From DAIOHQ01 sp036744635 (GTDB lineage Bacteria; Planctomycetota; Phycisphaerae; Tepidisphaerales; Tepidisphaeraceae): a stretch of DNA of 23,285 bases. The stretch is taken from NCBI GenBank assembly GCA_036744635.1, contig DAIOHQ010000051.1:1-23285 (forward strand), written 5' to 3'. Under the pieces are notes generated by a model. The model was not told the origin of the DNA. It saw only the letters and a program-made list of their open reading frames with translations, and searched no databases. This document shows, one piece after another, positions 6,988 through 13,749 of the stretch. The first letter of the stretch is position 1. The number at the start of each line of letters is the position of its first letter. A program made the position numbers and the translations under genes.

Positions 6988-8922
6988 ATGGATGTTTCAC
7001 TTGAAGACAACGACTCAGATGGGCGCGAGCGGTTTCTCGCGCCCGCCTGGCTGCTGGCCCTGTGGCTGCTCTGCGGGGGACTGCTGTTTGTAGGACTCGG
7101 CACTGCGCCGATCGAGCGGACGCAGGAAGTGCGCGTCCTGGAGACGGCGCGGGAGATGCTCGGGGCGGGGGCGCAAGGCTGGCTGATTCCGAAATTCAAC
7201 GGCGTCGAACGGCTGCACAAGCCTCCCTTGAACTACTGGTTGACGGCGATCTGCTACAAGATTTTTGGCGTGAGCGCGGGAGTAGGGAGAACTCCGACGG
7301 CGCTGGCGGCGTGGGCGACTTTGGGGATCGTGTATGCGTGTGGCCGGTGGCTGTTCGGCGGGCGCGCCGGGTTTTTCGCGGCGGCGGCGCTCTTTGGCAG
7401 CTTCATGTTTTTCAAGTTCATGCGACTGGCCGAGACCGATGCCCTGGCGACGGTGTTTGTCACCCTGGCCATCTGGGCGTGGTGGCGGGCGGCGGAGGGA
7501 AGAAGTAGGGTGGGCGTACCCGCCCACCATGGGGAAACGCCAGACGAACCCGCGCAGGATGAACCAACGGTGGGCGGGAACGCCCACCCTACGATGGCAC
7601 AAGGCCACGGCGCGGCGACGGTGCTGGAATATCGCAGTGCCCGGGTTCCCGTGGCCGACACCGCGGTTCGTGCGGCTGGGACGACACATCCCTGGCTCTG
7701 GTATCACCTGGGAGCGGTCGGGGTGGCGGGGGCGGTGATGAGCAAGGGCCCGCCAGGGATATTTCCGATCTTGTTCTTGTTGGGATACGTGGTTGCCGCC
7801 CGGCGGAAGGGGGCACTGTTGCAGTGGCTGGCCAGCGGGTGTTGGATTACCGCGCTGCTGCTGGCGGCGCCGTGGTTCTGGTACGTGAATCACACCGTGG
7901 GGCTCGCTCGCATCGCCGATGAGGTAGAGGTGGTGACGACCGGGCGGGGCCACAGCAACTGGTTTTACATTTACTTCGCCTACCTGGTGCTGGATACGGC
8001 GCCGTGGGTGGCGTTTGTGGTAGTGGGGCTGGTGCAGGCGGTGCGTCCAAGCGGCTTTTTCGGCGAGACGGCCTGGGGACGCAAGTGGTATCGCGCTGAC
8101 CGGCCGGTGCCGCGCGACATGCGCCTGCGCGGCTTGATCGTTTGGGTGCTGGCCATCCTCGGCCCGCTCTGCCTGATCGGCAACAAGCAGACCCACTACC
8201 TGGTCCCGCTGATGCCGCCGCTGATGCTCCTGGCGGGATGGATCATCGGCGAGGCACTGCGCGCGGACGCTTCGCCGAAGCTGGTGGCGACGATGCGCGT
8301 GCTGCTGCTGGCGACGCTGGGCGGGTGCGTGCTCGCGGCGACCGCGGTGCCGCTGACGGCATATAAGAAACTGTCGGAACCAGGGCATTCGAGCTTAGCA
8401 GTGATCCGGCCGGGCGATTGGGCGCTGGCCGGGGGGATGGTGGCGATGGCGCTTCTGGCCTGGGTCATCTACCTCCGCCGGGGATTGCAGGGCGGATTGT
8501 TGGCGCTGGCGGGAGCGTCAGCGCTGTTGCTGGTGTTGATGCTGGGAGTATGGGCGCCGACGCTGGAGCGGGGGAGCTGGAATGCGGTGGCGGCCAAGGT
8601 GAACGCAGCCGGAGAGGATGGCGCGGGCGCGGGCGGAGTCGCAGGGAAGTTTCCATGTGTCTTTTACGGCCGCAACACCAACACGCGGCTGTGTTTCGCA
8701 TTGAAGCGGGTGGTGCCGACCAAGCGCACCCCGGCGGAGCTGGCCGCTGCCTTGGCGGATAATCCCCGCACGATCGTGATCGTGCAGGAAAAGCCCGATG
8801 AGTCCGAAGCCCGCAAGGCCCGCGAGCTCGCCCTGCCCGACAATTTGCACCTGCAGCAGCGCGACGTCGAGTATGTGGACGATGACGCCGTGCGGATTTA
8901 CCACCAGGCCGGAGGCGAGTGA
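6988..8922 (+). CDS. GT39/ArnT-like polytopic glycosyltransferase with an in-frame repeat insertion
   Basis: A polytopic inner-membrane protein of the PMT/ArnT family, which uses polyprenyl-phosphate sugars to glycosylate lipids or proteins. The family signature is in the first periplasmic loop: RTQEVRVLETAREML...GWLIPKFNGVERLHKPPLNYWLTA. About ten or more hydrophobic helices follow, then a soluble C-terminal domain ending in VEYVDDDAVRIYHQAGGE. Residues about 172-230 (nt 7498-7680) are not membrane-like and include a translated palindromic repeat; ordinary family sequence resumes at WLWYHLGAVGVAGAVMSKGPPGIFP. The start is uncertain: ATG 6988 has no clear ribosome site, while a TTG at 6949 in the same frame has GAGGT upstream. 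Acceptor and donor cannot be inferred. Confidence 0.87.
   Translation: MDVSLEDNDSDGRERFLAPAWLLALWLLCGGLLFVGLGTAPIERTQEVRVLETAREMLGAGAQGWLIPKFNGVERLHKPPLNYWLTAICYKIFGVSAGVGRTPTALAAWATLGIVYACGRWLFGGRAGFFAAAALFGSFMFFKFMRLAETDALATVFVTLAIWAWWRAAEGRSRVGVPAHHGETPDEPAQDEPTVGGNAHPTMAQGHGAATVLEYRSARVPVADTAVRAAGTTHPWLWYHLGAVGVAGAVMSKGPPGIFPILFLLGYVVAARRKGALLQWLASGCWITALLLAAPWFWYVNHTVGLARIADEVEVVTTGRGHSNWFYIYFAYLVLDTAPWVAFVVVGLVQAVRPSGFFGETAWGRKWYRADRPVPRDMRLRGLIVWVLAILGPLCLIGNKQTHYLVPLMPPLMLLAGWIIGEALRADASPKLVATMRVLLLATLGGCVLAATAVPLTAYKKLSEPGHSSLAVIRPGDWALAGGMVAMALLAWVIYLRRGLQGGLLALAGASALLLVLMLGVWAPTLERGSWNAVAAKVNAAGEDGAGAGGVAGKFPCVFYGRNTNTRLCFALKRVVPTKRTPAELAAALADNPRTIVIVQEKPDESEARKARELALPDNLHLQQRDVEYVDDDAVRIYHQAGGE
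7505..7592. repeat. REP-like inverted repeat inside the glycosyltransferase gene
   Basis: Two 24-base arms, 7505-7528 and 7569-7592, are reverse complements at 23 of 24 positions and are separated by 40 bases. The outer ends read GTAGGGTGGGC and GCCCACCCTAC. The whole element is open in the gene's frame and is translated (VGVPAHHG ... VGGNAHPT). Confidence 0.92.
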
Positions 8923-9005
8923 ATTGATTTTGAATATTTGATTGAGGCAAGGCCGGCTTTTTACTTGTTATCGGGCGGGTTGGATGCGATGATTTCGGGC
9001 GCAGG

Positions 9006-9941
9006 ATGCCCTTACACGAGATTGACATATCGTGGCAGGTGCTCCGCCGGATTGTCCACGATTGGACGGGCAACGCGGCGGAGCTCGCGGAGGTGAAGCC
9101 TCTCCTCGGGGGCTGCATCAATACAACTTTGGCACTGCACACTCAGGACGGCCAGAAAGCCGTCCTGAAAATTTCTCCGCACCGCGTAGACCGCTCCTAC
9201 GAGGAGGAAGCCTTCCAACTGAATCTCCTCCGCGAGTCCGGTCTGCCCGTGCCGGAGGTCTACGTCTGCAAGCTCGGCACGCTGGAGGAACCATTCAGCT
9301 ATATCCTGCTGGAATTTGTCGAAGGGGTCGATTTCGCCCAGGCAAAGTCGCTGTGCACGGCCGAACAGTTCGATCAGCTCCAGATGCACCTCGCCGAGCT
9401 GACGCTTACCATGCACGAGCACACCTCATCGCACTATCAGCGCGTCAGCATCGGCCCGGCGAAGCAGTTCGAGAGCTGGCCGGCGTTCTACCACGATGTC
9501 TATGACTCAATCTGGCACGAGGCCGACAAGCTCCGCCTGTTGCCACCCAAGTGCCGCAAGCAGATTTGCAAGATCCACGAGAAGATCGACCGGCTCTTGG
9601 TTCACTCCGACAAACCCCGGCTGGTGCATTGGGACATCTGGTCGACCAACCTGCTGGCCAGGCCCGATGATCACGGCCGCTGGTGGGTGAGCGGAATCCT
9701 CGACCCCAATTGCAAGTTCGCCGATGCCGAGGCGGAACTGGCCTACATGGAACTGTTCCACACCATCACCCCCGCCTTCCTGCGCACCTACCAGCAGACC
9801 CACCGCCTCTCCCCGGAATATGCCCGCTATCGCAAGGCCATCTACCAGCTCTATCCGCTCATCAACCACCTCCGCCTCTTCGGCCAGGAATACGTCCGCC
9901 CGCTGACGTCCGCGGTGGAGCAATTAGGGGCGCTGGTGTGA
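9006..9941 (+). CDS. Fructosamine-kinase/aminoglycoside-phosphotransferase-like kinase
   Basis: A 311-residue small-molecule kinase of the protein-kinase-like fold. Visible parts: an N-lobe with a glycine-containing turn (LLGGCINTT), the ATP lysine K55 in AVLKIS, a hinge ILLEFVEGVDF (about 100-110), the catalytic loop LVHWDIWSTNLL (H208, D210, N215) and the metal-binding aspartate D233 in GILDPNCKFADAEAELAYMELF. The last motif, DP followed by EAELAYMELF, resembles fructosamine-3-kinase more than antibiotic kinases. The usual HGD is HWD here. The start ATG at 9006 has only a weak upstream purine run. It follows the glycosyltransferase on the same strand after 83 bases, and converges with the toxin gene (4 bases between stops). 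A role in deglycation or sugar phosphorylation is possible; the substrate is not known. Confidence 0.8.
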   Translation: MPLHEIDISWQVLRRIVHDWTGNAAELAEVKPLLGGCINTTLALHTQDGQKAVLKISPHRVDRSYEEEAFQLNLLRESGLPVPEVYVCKLGTLEEPFSYILLEFVEGVDFAQAKSLCTAEQFDQLQMHLAELTLTMHEHTSSHYQRVSIGPAKQFESWPAFYHDVYDSIWHEADKLRLLPPKCRKQICKIHEKIDRLLVHSDKPRLVHWDIWSTNLLARPDDHGRWWVSGILDPNCKFADAEAELAYMELFHTITPAFLRTYQQTHRLSPEYARYRKAIYQLYPLINHLRLFGQEYVRPLTSAVEQLGALV

Positions 9942-9945
9942 CTTT

Positions 9946-10260
9946 TCAGTCGAATCGTCGGGGCTGCCGTCGCTTGCCGTGGCGAATGTGAACGATGTAT
10001 ACGGCCGCCGGACTGTCCTCAATGCGGTAGTAAATGATGAACGGTCGCACCACCATCGCGCGAACTGGAGAACCGCGCTTGCGGCTGCGTCCTGCCTGCC
10101 GGAAACGATTGGGCATGAACGCAAGCGAATCAATCGCGTTGAGAATCGTTTCGGCGATGCTCGCGGCATTTTGCGGTGAGTTCTGGCGGATGTAATCGGC
10201 AATGTCTTGCACATCGCCCAGAGCGTCAGCGGTCAGAATGACGCGATGGGTATCGGACAT
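9946..10260 (-). CDS. RelE/ParE-family toxin
   Basis: A 104-residue basic protein with the ParE pattern: an N-terminal strand and helix pair (HRVILTADALGDVQDIADYIRQNSP), a second helix, then RQAGRSRKRGSPVRAMVVRPFIIYYRIED and a final strand VYIVHIRHGKR. ParE toxins poison DNA gyrase, whereas RelE relatives cut ribosome-bound mRNA; the lack of clear RelE catalytic residues favours the ParE side, but this is not certain. The ATG at 10260 gives the typical ParE start; a GTG at 10269 overlaps the antitoxin stop (GTGA) and is an alternative. It is translated directly behind the antitoxin gene, as is normal for type II pairs. Confidence 0.87.
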   Translation of the reverse strand: MSDTHRVILTADALGDVQDIADYIRQNSPQNAASIAETILNAIDSLAFMPNRFRQAGRSRKRGSPVRAMVVRPFIIYYRIEDSPAAVYIVHIRHGKRRQPRRFD

Positions 10261-10265
10261 TGCGG

Positions 10266-10511
10266 TCACTTGCCGAGGAATTTAGCCCGCACCTGTTCCC
10301 GCACATCCTTCCAGTCGTGAACGTCGCCGCGTTCGATCTGATCTTCGGAACGGTCGATGGCATCGAGCGTTCCATCATCCAAACTGTCTGCTTTGATCTT
10401 GTCCAGCGCCTCCAACCCTGCACGCACAACATCGTCGGCCGAGGGATACTCGCCATCTTTCAGCTTCTCATCGAGAAGTCTCTGGGTCTCGGGACTGAGG
10501 ATGATGTTCAT
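10266..10511 (-). CDS. ParD-like ribbon-helix-helix antitoxin
   Basis: An 81-residue acidic protein upstream of the toxin gene. The N-terminus has a ribbon-helix-helix pattern (MNIILSPETQRLLDEKLKDGEYPSADDVVRAGLEALDK), in which the strand would bind operator DNA; the 'G.Y.SADDVVRAGL' portion is characteristic of ParD-type antitoxins. The acidic C-terminus (DAIDRSEDQIERGDVHDWKDVREQV) would wrap the toxin. ATG 10511 has GGAGG nine bases upstream; an in-frame TTG at 10526 lies within that ribosome site and is rejected. The pair presumably represses its own promoter in the 93-base gap upstream. Confidence 0.83.
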   Translation of the reverse strand: MNIILSPETQRLLDEKLKDGEYPSADDVVRAGLEALDKIKADSLDDGTLDAIDRSEDQIERGDVHDWKDVREQVRAKFLGK

Positions 10512-10604
10512 AACTTCGGCCTCCAACCATCAAAAGTATAGCGCCGACAATCCGCGAATGCCACCGGGCTTTCAGCGCCCTGAAGGTGCCATGCGAACGT
10601 CAGC

Positions 10605-12197
10605 CTACCGTACCGCGACGCCGCTCTTCTTCTTCCCGTTGCTCTTCTCCTGCTTCAGGAACTTCCCCTTGTCCTGCGCCATCGCGTTGGCCCGCGATTC
10701 CTCCCGCGCCTGCGCCATCTCTGCCACCGTCTTGGTGTGCAGCCGGGCGGCCCCCTGCGTCTGCCGCAGCTTCACCCGCGTGCCATCCTTCTCGTGCTCC
10801 TCCAGCCGCTTTTTGGCCAGCGGAATCTCCTTCTTGTACTGCGGCAGCCACTTCGCCTGCGCCACCAGCATCTCATCGGTAAGCTGCCACACTTCCTCCG
10901 GATCGCACACCGCCCCCACCAGCGGATCGTGCAGCATGGCCTGCTTGAGCAGCGTGACATCCCCACGTACCGCCGCCTCCACCCCCATCTCCTGCACCCG
11001 CGCCGACACCGCGCACGTCGCCGCGCACGCCAGCGGCAGGTCTCCCATGCGGAACGGGTGAATTCCGCTCTTGTTCACGTATCCCGGAATCTCCACGATG
11101 CAGCCATTGGGCAGGTTGGTGATGTAATCCTGGTTCACCACATTGAAGTGCCCGCGATACGGCCGGCCGGTCTCGATGCTCTCGATGATCCAGCTCCCGT
11201 GCTCCTGCGAGCGCTTGTGCTTCGTCATGTCGTAGGCCGGCTCCTTCAGCCAGTTGGGGAAGTCGGTCTCGAACCAGTTGCGCCCCTCGGTGCAAACCCG
11301 TAGATAGCCGCCGGTCTCACCGTTGATCCACGAGCTCATGTCGATCCACTTGTTGATCTCACTGGTGCGCTTGCGGTACCAGGGAAGATATTCGCTGAGA
11401 TGGCCGTTGGATTCGGTCGAGTAATATCCAAACCGTTTCAGCACGTCGATTCGCACCTTCTCGGTCTTGCTCATCACCGGATGCCGTTCGAATTCCCCCG
11501 CCAGAATCGGCAGCATATCCCTCCCGCGCCACTGCACCTTGACGAACCAGGTCTGGTGGTTCAGCCCGGCCGCCTCGTAATACACATCGTCGTACGCCAC
11601 TTTCTCCTCCGCCCCGATCATTCCCTCACGCCTGGCATACTGCTCGATGCACTCGCAAATCTGCCACGCCGCTCCCTGCACGCCGTGGCACAGGCCCACC
11701 GTATTCACCTGGCCATATTGGTTGCACGCCCAGGTGTTCATCGCCATCGGGTTGGAATAGTTCAAAAATAGCGCCCCCGGCTTGGCCACCTCGCGAATGT
11801 CCTTGCAGAACCCCAGCAGCGCGTTGATGGTGCGCTGGGCATACATGATTCCGCCGGCGCAGAGGGTATCGCCCACGCACTGATCCACGCCATATTTCAA
11901 CGGGATGTCGATATCCGTCCCAAACGCCTCCAGCCCCCCCTGGCGGATGGTGCAGATCACGTAATCCGCATCCTCGATGGCATCGCGGCGGTCGGTGGTC
12001 GCCGTGATCTTCGCCGGCAGCTTGTTGGCCTTGATCTCGCGCTGCTGAAGCTGCGTGATCATGTCCATGTTCCGCTGCGACAGGTCGGTGAATGCAAAAT
12101 GCGTGTCGGCCAGCTCCGGAATGGCCAGAATGTCACGCGTCAAACAGCGGGTAAAGCCGACCGACCCCGCCCCAATCATCGCAATCTTGATAGCCAC
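10605..12197 (-). CDS. GH4-family NAD-dependent glycosidase (alpha-galactosidase/alpha-glucosidase type)
   Basis: A 530-residue enzyme of glycoside hydrolase family 4, which cleaves sugars by an NAD+ and metal-dependent redox-elimination route. Visible: Rossmann motif IGAGSVGF (residues 8-15), LNYSNPMAMNTWA (145-157), the metal cysteine in VGLCHGVQG (C170, H171) and the metal histidine in AGLNHQTW (H214). CH-VQ and GLNH are typical of the MelA-like alpha-galactosidase/glucosidase branch. The start is GTG at 12197 with GGAG nine bases ahead; a second in-frame GTG at 12236 with its own GGGAG could add 13 residues. The C-terminal ~75 residues (from about 456) are an unusual Lys/Arg/Gln-rich tail. 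Its 5' end and leader are duplicated at 18928-19041. Cytoplasmic; sugar import partners are not in the window. Confidence 0.92.
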   Translation of the reverse strand: MAIKIAMIGAGSVGFTRCLTRDILAIPELADTHFAFTDLSQRNMDMITQLQQREIKANKLPAKITATTDRRDAIEDADYVICTIRQGGLEAFGTDIDIPLKYGVDQCVGDTLCAGGIMYAQRTINALLGFCKDIREVAKPGALFLNYSNPMAMNTWACNQYGQVNTVGLCHGVQGAAWQICECIEQYARREGMIGAEEKVAYDDVYYEAAGLNHQTWFVKVQWRGRDMLPILAGEFERHPVMSKTEKVRIDVLKRFGYYSTESNGHLSEYLPWYRKRTSEINKWIDMSSWINGETGGYLRVCTEGRNWFETDFPNWLKEPAYDMTKHKRSQEHGSWIIESIETGRPYRGHFNVVNQDYITNLPNGCIVEIPGYVNKSGIHPFRMGDLPLACAATCAVSARVQEMGVEAAVRGDVTLLKQAMLHDPLVGAVCDPEEVWQLTDEMLVAQAKWLPQYKKEIPLAKKRLEEHEKDGTRVKLRQTQGAARLHTKTVAEMAQAREESRANAMAQDKGKFLKQEKSNGKKKSGVAVR

Positions 12198-12270
12198 GTT
12201 ATGTGCTCCAGTAGAGGTAGAATCTTCAGAATCCACGCCATTCTCCCGGCTATTTTGGGATTTGCAATGG
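12157..12270 (-). repeat. 114-bp perfect duplication, copy A (GH4 leader and first codons)
   Basis: Identical base for base to 18928-19041 (constant offset 6771). It covers 73 bases upstream of the GH4 GTG and the first 41 coding bases. Both ends are abrupt: outward the sequences are unrelated, and inward the coding sequences are only diverged homologues. Confidence 0.97.
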
Positions 12271-12408
12271 TGGGGATATCTGATCGAGGGCGCGGCAGGC
12301 AGAGGCGGAATGCAGGGAGGCCTTGGACCTGATGGGTTCCCGCCTTGCCCTGCTGCATCTGACGCCATATCCGCGCCATGCAGCCGGCGAGTGGGAGTGA
12401 TCAGCGCA

Positions 12409-13182
12409 CTATTCCAATTCCTTGAAATACTGCTGAATTCGATCCCGGCTGCTCTGGAGACTCGAATATTGCTTGTCGCACACATCCGTGAATCGTGCGA
12501 GCACCTTGCGGCCGATCTCCTCCTGATCCTCGAAAATCCCGATCGTCCGGCCTTTGATTCCCCACCTTTCAAATTGATGGAGCGTGATGGTGGCGTCGCG
12601 CACCTTCTCATCGGTTCGAAGCGCAAAGAGAAAGAGCGGCGCAGCCGTGCCCCTGGTGATCCGGCAATCGACGACGTAGTTCTTCTCCGCATCATGCTCG
12701 GGATCGGCCCAATCAAATTCCAATCCTTCCTGCGGCACAATTTGCAAGATGAAAGCCTTGAAGTCCTCCGCAAACGCGGATTTCACGCGCTCGCGCGTCA
12801 GAAAACTCACGTCTGAAATCTTCAGGATCGCCTGCACAAAGCTGTACAGCGCATTTCCGAAGGCGTCATCTGGAATCGGTAAGCGCAGCTCTCCATCAAG
12901 GTCTTCGACACGAAATGCCGAGAGCGCGTTCTCGATAATTCTGCCGCGGGTTCCCTCCCGCAGGTCTTTCTCGTCGAGATCATAAGTGAGGTGCATGTAC
13001 GTATGCCCCTCATCGGAAAGCACCCAGGAGGAATCCTCTTTTTTCAGCACCATCGCAAGATGGTCCCCATCCTCCAACAAGAAAGGTGTGAAGACCCTGT
13101 ACCGATCCAAGCCCTCTGGAACGAGCCGAACGCGCTCGCTTACCTTGCGCTTAAAGTCGGATTCAATCGTGGCTGCTGTCAT
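12409..13182 (-). CDS. DUF1828-domain-like protein
   Basis: A 257-residue soluble protein. Residues about 30-95 (RYRVFTPFLLEDGDHLAMVLKKEDSSWVLSDEGHTYMHLTYD) look like the DUF1828 domain, with 'W.LSDEG.T' as its hallmark; the C-terminal half (about 130-250) resembles the DUF1829-type partner domain, with a strand/helix arrangement reminiscent of nuclease-like folds, but no catalytic motif is assigned. ATG 13182 has a perfect AGGAGG six bases upstream that overlaps the stop codon region of the preceding gene, so the two are translationally linked. Function is unknown; its position at the end of a restriction-modification cluster suggests a defence or phage-related role. The family call comes from memory of sequence patterns. 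Confidence 0.75.
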   Translation of the reverse strand: MTAATIESDFKRKVSERVRLVPEGLDRYRVFTPFLLEDGDHLAMVLKKEDSSWVLSDEGHTYMHLTYDLDEKDLREGTRGRIIENALSAFRVEDLDGELRLPIPDDAFGNALYSFVQAILKISDVSFLTRERVKSAFAEDFKAFILQIVPQEGLEFDWADPEHDAEKNYVVDCRITRGTAAPLFLFALRTDEKVRDATITLHQFERWGIKGRTIGIFEDQEEIGRKVLARFTDVCDKQYSSLQSSRDRIQQYFKELE

Positions 13183-13195
13183 ATAAGGCCTCCTC

Positions 13196-13669
13196 TCAGA
13201 ATATTTTCAACTGTGCCTCTGTGGGCAGTCGGAATCCGCAATCGTGGATGAGGCAGTCGAGCGCGCCATGGAGGTCCGCATAGCGAGTTGTTGCCTCAGC
13301 AAACGCATCCTCCCGCGTTCCAAGACGCTGGTACCGTTCGGTCGCAAAGTGAACGTGAAAATCATACATCGTCTGACTCTCGATGATATTCGTGTGCTCG
13401 TGGCTTTTTCCATTATATCGTCGCAACCGAAAGGCCTGGCTTGAATCATTCGGCAGGAGGGCAAGAATCACGGAGAAGTCCAGTGGGTTCAAAAGGCTCT
13501 CGCGCACGATCAACCGGTAGTGGGCGCCAGAGTCACCAATCACGTCAAGTTCGCGTTCCTTGTGGCCCCGCTTAGCCCTCGGAACGATTTTGCTGCCATA
13601 ATCCGGGGGAAGCTGCTTCCCGTCGGCTACAAACTGAGCGATCTCACTATCAGAATATTTGACGGGCAT
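13196..13669 (-). CDS. DUF6978-like protein, partner of the DUF1828-like gene
   Basis: A 157-residue protein starting MPVKYSDSEIAQF. Central patterns RGHKERELDVIGDSG...RLIVRESLLNPLDFSVILAL, RLRRYNGKSHEHTN and YDFHVHFATERYQRLG are strongly ordered and contain conserved-looking His, Asp and Glu residues (HEHTN, DFHVHFATERY) that could form a metal or nuclease site. I recall this arrangement in proteins annotated DUF6978, but could not check. The ATG at 13669 has GGAG seven bases ahead; 18 upstream in-frame residues are rejected. It lies 80 bases after the restriction-modification gene and 13 bases before the DUF1828-like gene, on the same strand, so the three are probably co-transcribed. Confidence 0.75.
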   Translation of the reverse strand: MPVKYSDSEIAQFVADGKQLPPDYGSKIVPRAKRGHKERELDVIGDSGAHYRLIVRESLLNPLDFSVILALLPNDSSQAFRLRRYNGKSHEHTNIIESQTMYDFHVHFATERYQRLGTREDAFAEATTRYADLHGALDCLIHDCGFRLPTEAQLKIF

Positions 13670-13749
13670 GCAAACTCCAACGCTTTGCCATCTCTTCGAC
13701 TGCCGCCTGCGCCGGCCGGGCAACCTGCCAGCTCAGTTGCGCGAACCCT

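Noticed and set aside
7015..8388. Long minus-strand frame (457 codons) opposite the glycosyltransferase
   Set aside because: Composition is His/Arg/Gln/Pro-rich and it mirrors a gene with firm family motifs.
10540..10600. GGGC...GCCC hairpin downstream of GH4
   Set aside because: Short stem with no T tract on the minus strand; not convincing as a terminator.
12198..12773. Upstream extension of the GH4 frame to 722 codons
   Set aside because: The added 190 residues overlap the DUF1828-like gene antisense-free in another frame, are Arg/Ser-rich, and precede the exact start of the NAD-binding fold.
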